37,612 nucleotides of DNA from AAA164-E04 sp014239995 (GCA_029247315.1 JAQWLM010000144.1:1-37612), one strand, 5' to 3'; positions 8,165-17,356 are shown, counted from the stretch's first letter. Numbers and translations: made by a program. The notes: generated by a model from the letters alone, not told the origin.

Positions 8165-9141
8165 ATGCCATGTTTACCAACTTACGACAATCACCTTTTA
8201 ACCCTGGCCAGAATCCTGAGGATATCGGCTTGGGTTGCCAGCGTCGTGAAAGGCGGCGGCGCACCATTGGCCAATGCATCCGTTTCGTGGGCTACACAGG
8301 AAGCCTTCTACTCAGTATCTGGATGCTCCAGGGGGGAATACAGCTTTTTCTTGAAAACTATGTATGGACCAATCAGAGCCTTGCACTGAAGCGCTTTCAG
8401 GTCCGTTCACAGGGGGTGATTCCGCAGCATTTGCTGATACAATGGACAGGCATGCGTGCGGGTGATAATCTGCTCTCATTCCACTTGGCGGATGTTAAAC
8501 GTAATCTCGAGCTTTCACCTTTTGTTGCTGAAGCTGCCGTGGAGAGGGTTTTTCCAGAGACGCTCAGTATCCACGTCAGGGAACGGAAACCCAAGGCAAG
8601 GATTCAACTGCTCCAATTGGAGCGATCCCCGGATGCAACCCTGAAACTCATGCCCCTGCTGCTTGATGAGGAAGGAGTGATCATGTCCATGCCCAACCAG
8701 GGTGAAGTCCCGGTGGCCCTGCGACTTAGGTGGCGGCAGTTGCCCGAAATTATTGGTATCACTGGCCTCCGTCTGCGGGTGGGGCACAGGGTGACGGAGC
8801 CCCGACTCGCGGCTGCAGTGCAATGGGTTGTCGCCTTCGAGAAATCCATCTTAAAGGATACCATCGGTATCGCCACCATCAGCATCTCCGAAAAAGATCA
8901 GCTTTGCGTGATCACCGAGGATGGTCAGCAGGTGCTTTTTGGATATGAGAATGTTGAGTCCCAGTTATCCAAGTGGATGCAAATTATGGACTTCGGTCGC
9001 CAGATTGGTAGACGTCTTGCCTTTCTCAATCTGACCATTCCCAATAACATGCCGTTTGAATGGGTGCCGGAGGAAGCATTGCAGGCTGACAAGCACCCTC
9101 ATCGAACGCAACCCCCCTCATTGAACCATGTGGATGTCTAA
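8161..9141 (+). CDS. ftsQ: Cell division protein FtsQ (POTRA domain)
   Basis: FtsQ is a bitopic inner-membrane divisome protein that recruits and regulates FtsB/FtsL and the septal synthase. The sequence has a basic cytoplasmic N-terminus (CQRRERRRRT), one transmembrane helix (about 45-63, TGSLLLSIWMLQGGIQLF), and a periplasmic POTRA domain (about 75-145, with FVAEAAVERVFPETLSIHVRE) followed by an FtsQ/DivIB-type beta domain. It is 326 residues from the TTG at 8161, which overlaps the ddl stop; an ATG at 8170 would give 323. I cannot decide between them. Sequence conservation is weak, as is usual for FtsQ, but position between ddl and ftsA supports the call. Its end overlaps ftsA by 14 bases. 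Confidence 0.9.
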   Translation: MNAMFTNLRQSPFNPGQNPEDIGLGCQRRERRRRTIGQCIRFVGYTGSLLLSIWMLQGGIQLFLENYVWTNQSLALKRFQVRSQGVIPQHLLIQWTGMRAGDNLLSFHLADVKRNLELSPFVAEAAVERVFPETLSIHVRERKPKARIQLLQLERSPDATLKLMPLLLDEEGVIMSMPNQGEVPVALRLRWRQLPEIIGITGLRLRVGHRVTEPRLAAAVQWVVAFEKSILKDTIGIATISISEKDQLCVITEDGQQVLFGYENVESQLSKWMQIMDFGRQIGRRLAFLNLTIPNNMPFEWVPEEALQADKHPHRTQPPSLNHVDV

Positions 9142-10357
9142 GCAGGATTCTCTCGTAACTGCCCTTGAGATTGGTACTTCGAAGGTTGTCGTGATTGTCG
9201 CGGAAGTCAACGAATCAGAAGCCATTAACATTATTGGTTTTGGTCAGTCCCGCTCGAGAGGGGTGATCAAGGGGCAGATCGTGGATACCAAATTGGCTTA
9301 CGATGATATCCGCCAAGCTATCAAGGATGCAGAGGAAAAGGCCGACAGGGAACTGCATCAGGTTTACCTTGGAGTCACCGGTCAGCATGTCACCTCCAGC
9401 AATTACACTGGATCCCACGCGATCGCTTCGCTGGACCGTTGTATCACGGGGGAAGACTTGGAGGATGTCATGGCCAATGCCAGGCGTTTTAACCTCTCCC
9501 AAGGGCAGCATATGATCCACGTGATTCGGCAGCAGTTCATGGTGGACGGTCGTGCGACAATGCACTCACCAGTTGGTTTGCCTGGTTCGGACTTGGCAGT
9601 CGTACTGCATGCGGTGCAAGGCTATAAAGATCGGTTGCAGCGTCCTGTTCAGCTCTTACGCAAAATGAAACTGGAGGCTGAAAACCTGGCTTTCAACGGT
9701 CTTGCCTCCGCCTTGGCTGTTTTGAATCCCACCCAGAAAGCGGATGGAACCCTGGTAATTGACCTGGGTGGTGGAACCACTGAATATGCTGTTTGCTCAA
9801 GAGGGGTTGTTTGTCACTCAGGTGTTATTGCCGTCGGTGGTGATCACGTGACCCAGGACATTGCCACTGGATTGAATTATACTTTCTCCAGAGCTGAAGA
9901 CCTCAAGATCAAGTTTGGATCTGCCATGGTTACGGAGTCGGTACGTGGGCAGGTAAGGGACATCCTCAACGAAACCGGACTGACTGATCACCGTGTGAAC
10001 ATTGAAAATCTGCGGCGAATCATGTCGGAAAGGCTCAAGGAGACCTTTGCCATCGTTGGAGCGGAACTGGATCGCTGCGATATGGTGGATATGGTGCAAT
10101 CCGTGGTCTTGTGCGGCGGTGGGGCATACACCCCCGATATTTGCACGCTGGCGGAGAAAGTGCTTGAGTTGCCTGTTCAGGTGGGCGCAGGTGTGAATCT
10201 GCATGGTCCAAGTTCCATCATTGAGCGCCCTGAATACGCCACTGCTCTCGGACTGTTGAAATTTGGAGTTTTCGATTTCGCGCGGCGCCGGGAGAGTCAC
10301 ACGGACAGGGTTCCGTGGAGCCAGCGTCTCAAGAATCTACTTCGCATCGAACAATAA
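9128..10357 (+). CDS. ftsA: Cell division protein FtsA (actin-like)
   Basis: FtsA is an actin-fold ATPase that tethers FtsZ to the membrane and recruits later divisome proteins. Actin-family motifs are phosphate-1 ALEIGTSKVV (12-21), phosphate-2 LVIDLGGGTTEYAV (209-222) and the adenosine motif VVLCGGGAYTPDI; the 1C insertion domain lies between the first two. The C-terminus WSQRLKNLLRIEQ is an amphipathic basic helix like the membrane-targeting sequence of other FtsA proteins. At 409 residues the length is normal. In phosphate-1 the usual aspartate is glutamate (E14). An ATG at 9134 is an alternative start. Its partner, the next gene, is a degenerate FtsZ, which makes the intact membrane helix and nucleotide site here notable. 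Confidence 0.96.
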   Translation: MWMSKQDSLVTALEIGTSKVVVIVAEVNESEAINIIGFGQSRSRGVIKGQIVDTKLAYDDIRQAIKDAEEKADRELHQVYLGVTGQHVTSSNYTGSHAIASLDRCITGEDLEDVMANARRFNLSQGQHMIHVIRQQFMVDGRATMHSPVGLPGSDLAVVLHAVQGYKDRLQRPVQLLRKMKLEAENLAFNGLASALAVLNPTQKADGTLVIDLGGGTTEYAVCSRGVVCHSGVIAVGGDHVTQDIATGLNYTFSRAEDLKIKFGSAMVTESVRGQVRDILNETGLTDHRVNIENLRRIMSERLKETFAIVGAELDRCDMVDMVQSVVLCGGGAYTPDICTLAEKVLELPVQVGAGVNLHGPSSIIERPEYATALGLLKFGVFDFARRRESHTDRVPWSQRLKNLLRIEQ

Positions 10358-10374
10358 ACCTTTATTCCCAGCCA

Positions 10375-11706
10375 ATGTCCTTAACTGAACCTATCAAGAT
10401 GTCCCATCCTTCCGCTTCGCATGGGGAACCCCTGATTTGTATAGGCCAAATGGGAGGGCTTGTTGGTTCCATCCTGTTGGAGCATGGAAAAATGCCCGTT
10501 CGAGGGGTCGCACTGGATAACGATTTTTCTTATTATGAGGCACTGCATTCCTCCATGCTTAAATTTTCATGTGATGCCGATGGGAGCATACAACCCTTCG
10601 TGCCAGATGGGCACGAGGATGCCATGGAATCTATCAACCTCCAGGAATTATTTAAACAGGAAGGCACAAGTGCTTGGGTCCTGGTGCTTGTAGGATTAGG
10701 TGGGGTGTTTTCAGACCAAATCATCCCTCAGGTCGTCTCATCCATCCAGGCACAAGGCAGCATGGTCGTTGTGGTTGCTTCACTTCCTTTTGACATGGAA
10801 GGAGAGTCAAAAACAAAACAGGCCGAGAAGACCCTCGACACCCTCCTTCAATCTGCTGATGCTGTCATTGCCATTCCCAACCAGGCCCTCCTGAAAGAGC
10901 ATGCCAGCCCGGTCAAGATGAAAACGGCTTTTGAATTGAGTCGGACTGCTTTGGCACAGGCTGTCGATGGTGTATGGGAGATGTTGCGTGCCGATGGGCT
11001 TACCAACATCGAGATGAGTCATTTGAAGGATCTTTTTCAGGGACATCACGTGAAGGGACTATTTGCCTCCGGTCAGGCCGAGGGAAATGACCGCGCAAAG
11101 TGCGCCGTTGAATCCCTCCTTGGACATCCCCAGATGGAGGATGGGGCCGCCCTAGCTTTGGCCGATGCATGCCTGCTCCAGATAACTGGCGATGAGAGCC
11201 TTACTTTTAAGGAAGTGGACCGGATCGAGCGAGCCTTAAGCCGATTGCTTCCTGCTGGAATATCCCCTGTCGTGGGTACCTCTGTGTGTGGTACCCGCGA
11301 AGGCTGGTTATCCATACGCCTGGTCAGTGCCCATTTTTCCCAAGCCAAGGAAAACTTGCTTCATGTGAGTCCCGGTGAACCAGACGCCACACCGGATTCC
11401 TTCAAGGTGACCATTCAAAAAAAGACGCCTGTGCCCCAGGAAGCAATCATTGAGGAGGAAGCCGCCAAGGGCGACGCTCCTCTCCTTGGAGGCAATGTCG
11501 AGGACCATGATTCTGGGCCAATCAACCCACTTGAGCCCCCGATTGGAACGCGTTCATCTCAACGCGGTAGTAAGCGGTATTTTCAAACGCTTCTCAATTT
11601 AGGGGCCAAAAAGAAAGGGCGATTTGCAAGCTGTGACCCTACCTATTACCACTCCATCAACCTCGATGAACCCACATTCCAGCGCAAGGGAGTTCTGTTT
11701 AATTAA
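10375..11706 (+). CDS. ftsZ: Degenerate FtsZ homologue lacking the tubulin GTPase signature
   Basis: This gene is in the ftsZ position directly after ftsA and aligns with FtsZ throughout. Matching landmarks are ALDND (46-50, for AVNTD), VVASLPFDMEGESKTKQAE (133-151, for the TRPFxFEG segment), AIPNQALL (166-173), LLQITGDESLTFKEV (for NITGG.DL.L.EV) and the C-terminal LDEPTFQRKG (430-439), which fits the FtsA-binding peptide LDIPTFLRR. The GTPase elements are broken: T1 reads GQMGGLVGS, the T4 signature GGGTGTG is GLGGVFS (107-113), and T7 NxDFADV is NIEMSHL (211-217), replacing both aspartates. GTP hydrolysis is unlikely by inference. The frame opens upstream at GTG 10315; ATG 10375 is preferred (443 residues) since it avoids overlap with ftsA. 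There is no stop or frameshift, so it seems maintained as a protein. Confidence 0.85.
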   Translation: MSLTEPIKMSHPSASHGEPLICIGQMGGLVGSILLEHGKMPVRGVALDNDFSYYEALHSSMLKFSCDADGSIQPFVPDGHEDAMESINLQELFKQEGTSAWVLVLVGLGGVFSDQIIPQVVSSIQAQGSMVVVVASLPFDMEGESKTKQAEKTLDTLLQSADAVIAIPNQALLKEHASPVKMKTAFELSRTALAQAVDGVWEMLRADGLTNIEMSHLKDLFQGHHVKGLFASGQAEGNDRAKCAVESLLGHPQMEDGAALALADACLLQITGDESLTFKEVDRIERALSRLLPAGISPVVGTSVCGTREGWLSIRLVSAHFSQAKENLLHVSPGEPDATPDSFKVTIQKKTPVPQEAIIEEEAAKGDAPLLGGNVEDHDSGPINPLEPPIGTRSSQRGSKRYFQTLLNLGAKKKGRFASCDPTYYHSINLDEPTFQRKGVLFN

Positions 11707-11750
11707 GCAAGAGTCGGGAGGTTGAACCACCGCCACGTCCCATCTGTCGT

Positions 11751-13274
11751 ATGAAAAAAAGATACTTTCTGCAATTCCTCCTGTGGCTGGTTTTTGCCCT
11801 TGCTCATCCGGAATGTGTGGCTAAGCCTCCAAATATTATCTTTCTTTTTGCCGATGACCAGGCTTACGACACGCTCGGGTGCTATGGCAACCCGGATGTC
11901 AGGACCCCCAACATTGATCGGCTCGGGCATGCGGGACTTATTTTTGATCGTCATTACAACACCACGGCAATCTGCATGGCAAGCCGTGCCAATGTGATGA
12001 CCGGTTTACTGGAATACCGGACGGGTTGCAACTTCATGCATGGACCCATGATGCGAAGCATATGGGAACAGTCATACCCGGTGCGCTTACGTGCGAAGGG
12101 CTATCGAACGGGGTTTGGAGGGAAATTTGGTTTTGCCGTTGCGGATGCTCCTGGTCAGTCCGCTGATGAACATCAATATGAACATCTTCCTCTGGAGGAT
12201 TTTGATTTCTGGGTGGGTGGAGTTGGACAAACACACTACGCAACGGAGAAAAATAAATACCTTGCCCACTATGCGGACAGATTTCCCCACAGCACCAGGG
12301 CGTATGGTGCTGCCGGAATTGACTTTATTCGCACATCTTCCAAAACCAAGCAACCCTTCTGCCTGACCTTGTTTTTCAAGGCACCGCATCGCCCGACGAC
12401 TCCGGATCCTGCCTTTGATGATGTTTACAAGGCTACGACTTTTCGAAAGCTTCCCAACTACGGTCGTGCCTTCGGGAATCATCTGGCTCCCCAGAGCCGA
12501 TTGGGACGTCAATACCCGCGTTTCGAGGAGTGGGGCTATCACACTGAGGCAAGCTACCAGAAAGCCATGCGTACGTATCACCAACAGATATATGGGATTG
12601 ATGTGGCTGTTGGCATGATTCTGGACGAATTAGAGATACAGGGGATTGCAGATGAAACCGTGATTATTTATTCCTCTGACAACGGTTTTTTCAACGGGTC
12701 TCATGGATTGGGAAGCAAGGTGCTGCCTTATGAAGAGGGTGCTCGGGTGCCCATGGTGATTTTTGATCCGCGCGTTCCAGTCTCGCATCGAGGGCGACGA
12801 ACGACCGCTGTCAGCGGTAATATCGACATTGCAGCCACGATCATGGATTTGGCTGGTATTGAGAACCGATCCAAGCTGGATGGTCAAAGCCTGATGCCCT
12901 TGGTCAGGGGACAGGTAGCATCGATTCGAGAGCGATTGCCTCTCATCCAGGTATGGGGTGCAACAGGGAGCCTGACCTTTGGGGTGGTAACGCAGCATTA
13001 CAAATACCTTTATTGGTGCTATGGCGAGGGAATGCAGCCCCGTGAGGAGCTATTTGATCTCCAGTTTGATCCCTACGAGATGCGCAACCTGCTCCACATC
13101 CCCACGGAGCACCCGGCTCTGCCGCGCATGCGTGCACACTACGCCAGCGAGTTGGCTTTGTGGAAACAAATGGCGGTTCCCTTCCATGGTTATCAGCCCT
13201 TTGGAATTATTTTTGATCCCGAGGTTCCATGGGCACGTAAACGAGACCTGTTGCCCACTCCATTCAAGCCCTAG
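11751..13274 (+). CDS. Secreted sulfatase (formylglycine type, S1 family)
   Basis: The 507-residue protein has a signal peptide (1-24, KKRYFLQFLLWLVFALAHP) and an alkaline phosphatase-fold sulfatase domain starting at PNIIFLFADDQ with metal-binding D35 and D36. The sulfatase signature CMASR (C75-R79) is the C-x-A/P-S-R motif whose Cys is oxidised to formylglycine, so a formylglycine-generating enzyme must be encoded elsewhere. D310-N311 (SSDNGFF) and K323 (GLGSK) complete the usual metal and sulfate sites. Such enzymes remove sulfate esters from glycans or other sulfated metabolites in the periplasm or outside the cell; the substrate cannot be read from sequence. It is 44 bases after ftsZ, with no clear terminator between, and 101 bases before the next gene. 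Confidence 0.92.
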   Translation: MKKRYFLQFLLWLVFALAHPECVAKPPNIIFLFADDQAYDTLGCYGNPDVRTPNIDRLGHAGLIFDRHYNTTAICMASRANVMTGLLEYRTGCNFMHGPMMRSIWEQSYPVRLRAKGYRTGFGGKFGFAVADAPGQSADEHQYEHLPLEDFDFWVGGVGQTHYATEKNKYLAHYADRFPHSTRAYGAAGIDFIRTSSKTKQPFCLTLFFKAPHRPTTPDPAFDDVYKATTFRKLPNYGRAFGNHLAPQSRLGRQYPRFEEWGYHTEASYQKAMRTYHQQIYGIDVAVGMILDELEIQGIADETVIIYSSDNGFFNGSHGLGSKVLPYEEGARVPMVIFDPRVPVSHRGRRTTAVSGNIDIAATIMDLAGIENRSKLDGQSLMPLVRGQVASIRERLPLIQVWGATGSLTFGVVTQHYKYLYWCYGEGMQPREELFDLQFDPYEMRNLLHIPTEHPALPRMRAHYASELALWKQMAVPFHGYQPFGIIFDPEVPWARKRDLLPTPFKP

Positions 13275-13375
13275 CGAACCTCTTTTGTGGCCGCAAATGC
13301 GATGCACCATAGCGCCTTTCGAGCGTCGTCTCCTTTGAGCTTTGCAGTGAGGGTCACCGTGTCTAGTATGGTGAT

Positions 13376-16300
13376 ATGAATTTTCGGCATATTTCTGTTT
13401 GCATGTACTTTTTAAAAGTTACATGCCTTGCAGCGCCCCCGGATGACTTTCCAACGGTTCCGGATGACTTTGAGGTACGGCTCTTTGCCAGGGAACCCAT
13501 GGTGCGCAACCCGTGTGCGATCACCTTTGATGCTGCAGGTCGACTGATGGTGGGCATGGGACCACAGTATCGCCGACCTACCCCTGAGACCCGTGGCGAT
13601 GCCGTGTTTATTCTTCTGGATAGGGATGGTGACGGTGTGGCTGACCAACGCAAGCAATTTGCGGGCGGATTAAACAGCATTCAGGGCATGGCTTGGCGTG
13701 GAAATGAACTATGGGTTGCCAATGCGCCTGATTTGACTGTATTGCGCGATACTGACGGGGATGATGAGGCAGACGAATACCTGCGTTTATACACGGATCT
13801 TGGCAATATTGAGCATGGTCTCCATGGACTGAATTGGGCTCCTGATGGTAAACTTTACATGTCCAAGGGTAACTCCAAGGGACTCAATCAGTCACCCGAT
13901 CGCATTGCTCCCAGAGCCTTTCGTGAACTTTGGGGCATGAAAGCTCCTGAAGGCACTCCGGATTTTCCAGCCCCCGTTTTGTTCGATAAGGATGCTTACC
14001 GGAATGCCTTTCATGATCCCGACGATGACTGGGGATTGAACGGAGGTGTGCTTCGCTGCAATCCTGATGGCAGTGGACTCGAAATCGTCGCTCGAGGTTG
14101 TCGTAATCCCTGGGATATCACCTTTGATTCCAGTTTTAACTGGTTGGGGACGGATAATGACCAGAACCTTGGAGACAAGATATTCTCTCCCTTCTTCAGC
14201 GCCAACTTTGGATGGGGACATCCATGGAGTTATGACTGGCGTGGGGATGATCATTTGCCATCAGCTCCCTCTGCAGGCCCTTTGTTTGAAGGCTCAGGAA
14301 CAGGGATTGTCTTTTGCGATGTGGATGGGTATCCCGAAAGCTATAAGGGAGTTTACCTGATCAATGACTGGCTCAAGCGTGTTATATATATTTATCGTCC
14401 GGAATGGAGAGGTGCTTGGATGCGGCCCATGGATGAAGCCCTGGGATGGATGGCTTCCGCTGATTCTGGGAGGTCCATGAAGACGAGTGAGGGGAGGAGC
14501 TTTGATCCTGTTGATATTGAGATTGGACCTGATGGTGCCATTTATGTTTCCAGCTGGGGGCGCCAGTATGGTGCCGTCCATGACAACGGGAAAATGGTCA
14601 ATGAAGGAAGGATTTACAAGTTATGGCCCAGTGCTTTCAAACCTTCTGTCTCCACTGTGAACAAGCTTGTTTCGAATGAGGATCGCTCGATTGACGCCCT
14701 GATTGCTGACCTTGATAGCCGCCTTCCAGCAAGGCGTATGGATGCCCAGGATGAGCTGGTCAGGAGAGGTCGAGGCGTCGTTGATGCCCTGAAACAGGCC
14801 CTGGATGGAACCGACAAACGGAGAGCGAGTGAGACGTGGTTGCTATGGACCTTGGGGCGCATCGGCCTGCGTGAGCGTGATCTTGACTCATTTTTTGTGG
14901 AGCAGTGGAAGCGTGGTTTCAATCGGCGTTTGCAGGCCCTGAGGATTGTGGCTTTTCAAGCCCGCGAGAGAGGAGCGCGTGAATTACCGGAGTTCGTTGG
15001 TTCCGGTCTGCTTGAGGAAAACGCGAGATTGCGCCATGAATCTGTTCTGGCACTGCATCAGTCAGGGGACACACGCTGGAAAAGTGGATTGCTCGCCCTG
15101 TTAGGCAATGAAAAGGACCGTTTGGTCTATTATTCTGCGTGGCAGGCTATGCGTGATTTGTTTTCCATGCGCGAAAAAAAGGACATGCTCAGGCATGAAC
15201 TTGATTCCCTTCGACGCGCCGCACTGCTCAGTCTGTTGGAGGATGATGCCCTTGCTGATGAAGAGATTCAGGTCATGACCAAGGATGAGGATCCCTTGAC
15301 ATCCTTTTTAGCTGAGAAACGGCTCAGTGGTAGGGCCATGCCTGTGATCAAGGGACCCGCAATCAGTCAGTCTTCCCCTCTGGCGTCCGTATCGGAGAGG
15401 TCAGGAGATCCCAAAGGTGATGTCACCCCCTTCGTGTTACAAGTACTCGAGAACCTTGAACCGTCCACGGGTCGTCCCAGCCAGCAGGCACTCTTGTTGC
15501 CGGGGGTGGCTGCCTACATCGATCGTGCTTACCGCATCCAGGAAATTCCTGAATCACTGATCGGTCAAACCTTTCTCCAGGGTGCCAATAATGATGCTGA
15601 AGATTCCGAGAGTCCCCGTATGTCCTTTGAGCTGATGTTTCCATCCACCGTTTACATTGCCGATGATCTACGAGGGACTCAGTTGCCAGCATGGTTGGAA
15701 CGTGATTTCGAGGCAACAGAACTCTACCTCAGGACGGACGATGCCAGGCATCGACTCTACAAGGCTCAGCTTCCCGCTGGTAAAGTAAGTCTGGGCCCGA
15801 ACCGGGTGATCGATGAAGCAAAAGCCGCTTACATCGTGATCATTGAGCCTCATTACCTGCAGTCCCAGACAGATGCCTATGCCGTTGGAGAGGTGCTTGA
15901 CCTGTTGAAGGATGCCAGTCCGGCGAGGGGGAGAACACTTTTTCATGCTGCCCGTGCTGCAAACTGTGTTGCCTGTCATCAACTGGAAGGACAAGGCAAT
16001 GTTTTTGCGCCGGACCTTGCCGACATCGCTGCTCGTGCCCAGCCTGAGACCATCATAAGGTCCATTCTTGATCCCAGTGAGGAGATAACGGAGGGCTTTG
16101 CCTCACAGACACTGGAGACAAGGGATGGCGAGATGCATCAGGGATTGGTTGTAGGCGAATCCGCGCGCATGATAACCCTTGCCGATGCTTCTGGCCAGAC
16201 GGTTGATGTTCTCAAGACCACGATTGTCAAGCGTATGGGGTCCAATGTCTCATCGATGCCTGCCAGCCTGGCGGACATCCTTTCAGTGGCTCAAGTGGCA

Positions 16301-17290
16301 GATATTCTTGCCTATCTGCTGGATTTACCTCAAGCGCAGATTGTTGGCGGCAAGGGTTCAACACAGGCAAGTAGTGTGGTAAAAGCGACCTCTGTCCGGA
16401 CCGATGAACCAGTCATTTCCCCCATGAGTCTGCATCTTCTGGCAGATGGTATCACGGTGATCATGGGGGATGCGCCGCTGGCGCGTTATTACCATGTGCA
16501 TCCAGAGGTGCACCGTCCCTTTTGGGCTCATGTCAAGACCTCCCAGGGCCTGCAGGTAACGCGTAATTTCCCTCCTTTGGAGGGGCTGGACCCGACCGAC
16601 CACGGCAATATGCACCCGGGCTTGTCCATGGGATTTGCCGTTCTGAACGGTGTGAATTTCTGGCATAACCGGGAGGGACGTGTCATGCATCGTGGCTATC
16701 GGGATCTGGAAGTAGCCAAGGGGCGGGTATCCTTTACCTCCCTGCAGGACTACAAGGATGCTGGGGGTGAGGAGATCTGTCAGGAAATCACCAAGTATGT
16801 ATTCCTTCCAAACAAGGACGGTTATCTGATGATATGGGATACCACGTTCACCGCCGACGAGGCCTTCTATTTTGGTGTGAAGGAGGAAATGGGATTGGCA
16901 CTTCGTGTTGCAACTCCCTTGGGCGTCAAGACGGGGCATGGGCGTATTCTCAATGCAGGAGGGGGGGTGAACGAGGTTGGTACCTGGGGGAAGGTTGATG
17001 ACTGGTGGGATTACGCTGGTCTCATGAGCGATCAGTTCGTGGGTATTCAACTCATGTCCTCCCCGGGTAATCCCAAAGTCTGGTCCCATAGCAGGGACTA
17101 TGGAGTATTGGTGGCCAATCCGTTTCCGGTCGATTTGAAACCCAACCGGGGAAAACGAACCCTGGTGGAGGCGGGGCGTCCCTATCGCTTGCTTTTCGGT
17201 ATCCAGGTGCACTCGCATCCAAGGGAGGTCGATTTTATTCCTGCAGAGGCTTACCGACGATTCCTGGACGAGGTTCGCTCGAGGCCGTGA
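13376..17290 (+). CDS. PVC-type dehydrogenase/HEAT/cytochrome c protein fused to a DUF6807 (PmoA-like) domain
   Basis: A 1304-residue exported protein with several modules. Residues about 25-420 resemble the PVC-type membrane-bound dehydrogenase beta-propeller (related to sorbosone/glucose dehydrogenases), with DRDGDGVAD-type loops. Residues about 440-640 are helical HEAT-like repeats. Residues about 720-825 form a beta-sandwich like those seen in verrucomicrobial carbohydrate proteins (STVYIADDLRGTQLPAWL). A class I cytochrome c domain follows, with heme motif CVACH (864-868). From about 1015 to the end the sequence matches the DUF6807/PmoA family (YYHVHPEVHRPFWAHVK, VTRNFPPLEG, DHGNMHPG). 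The substrate is unknown; oxidation of a sugar or polyol with electrons passed to the heme is inference. It lies between a sulfatase and a sialidase-fold gene. The short N-terminus is a modest signal peptide. Confidence 0.85.
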   Translation: MNFRHISVCMYFLKVTCLAAPPDDFPTVPDDFEVRLFAREPMVRNPCAITFDAAGRLMVGMGPQYRRPTPETRGDAVFILLDRDGDGVADQRKQFAGGLNSIQGMAWRGNELWVANAPDLTVLRDTDGDDEADEYLRLYTDLGNIEHGLHGLNWAPDGKLYMSKGNSKGLNQSPDRIAPRAFRELWGMKAPEGTPDFPAPVLFDKDAYRNAFHDPDDDWGLNGGVLRCNPDGSGLEIVARGCRNPWDITFDSSFNWLGTDNDQNLGDKIFSPFFSANFGWGHPWSYDWRGDDHLPSAPSAGPLFEGSGTGIVFCDVDGYPESYKGVYLINDWLKRVIYIYRPEWRGAWMRPMDEALGWMASADSGRSMKTSEGRSFDPVDIEIGPDGAIYVSSWGRQYGAVHDNGKMVNEGRIYKLWPSAFKPSVSTVNKLVSNEDRSIDALIADLDSRLPARRMDAQDELVRRGRGVVDALKQALDGTDKRRASETWLLWTLGRIGLRERDLDSFFVEQWKRGFNRRLQALRIVAFQARERGARELPEFVGSGLLEENARLRHESVLALHQSGDTRWKSGLLALLGNEKDRLVYYSAWQAMRDLFSMREKKDMLRHELDSLRRAALLSLLEDDALADEEIQVMTKDEDPLTSFLAEKRLSGRAMPVIKGPAISQSSPLASVSERSGDPKGDVTPFVLQVLENLEPSTGRPSQQALLLPGVAAYIDRAYRIQEIPESLIGQTFLQGANNDAEDSESPRMSFELMFPSTVYIADDLRGTQLPAWLERDFEATELYLRTDDARHRLYKAQLPAGKVSLGPNRVIDEAKAAYIVIIEPHYLQSQTDAYAVGEVLDLLKDASPARGRTLFHAARAANCVACHQLEGQGNVFAPDLADIAARAQPETIIRSILDPSEEITEGFASQTLETRDGEMHQGLVVGESARMITLADASGQTVDVLKTTIVKRMGSNVSSMPASLADILSVAQVADILAYLLDLPQAQIVGGKGSTQASSVVKATSVRTDEPVISPMSLHLLADGITVIMGDAPLARYYHVHPEVHRPFWAHVKTSQGLQVTRNFPPLEGLDPTDHGNMHPGLSMGFAVLNGVNFWHNREGRVMHRGYRDLEVAKGRVSFTSLQDYKDAGGEEICQEITKYVFLPNKDGYLMIWDTTFTADEAFYFGVKEEMGLALRVATPLGVKTGHGRILNAGGGVNEVGTWGKVDDWWDYAGLMSDQFVGIQLMSSPGNPKVWSHSRDYGVLVANPFPVDLKPNRGKRTLVEAGRPYRLLFGIQVHSHPREVDFIPAEAYRRFLDEVRSRP

Positions 17291-17356
17291 ACCAAGGGCT
17301 GTGCTCAGTGGCATTGAGTCTTGTCTTTTTCAACACCAGCCCTCATGGTGAGCACC

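Noticed and set aside
10315..10374. Upstream GTG start for the FtsZ homologue
   Set aside because: It would overlap the end of ftsA by 43 bases, and the added residues do not resemble an FtsZ N-terminus; ATG 10375 is more plausible, though ATG 10399 cannot be excluded.
11707..11750. Possible terminator between ftsZ and the sulfatase gene
   Set aside because: Only a 4-base stem (GGTT-G-AACC) is visible, without a T-run, so no terminator can be supported.
16358..17314. 318-codon open frame on the - strand
   Set aside because: It is opposite the DUF6807 part of the dehydrogenase fusion, where the + strand protein motifs are convincing.
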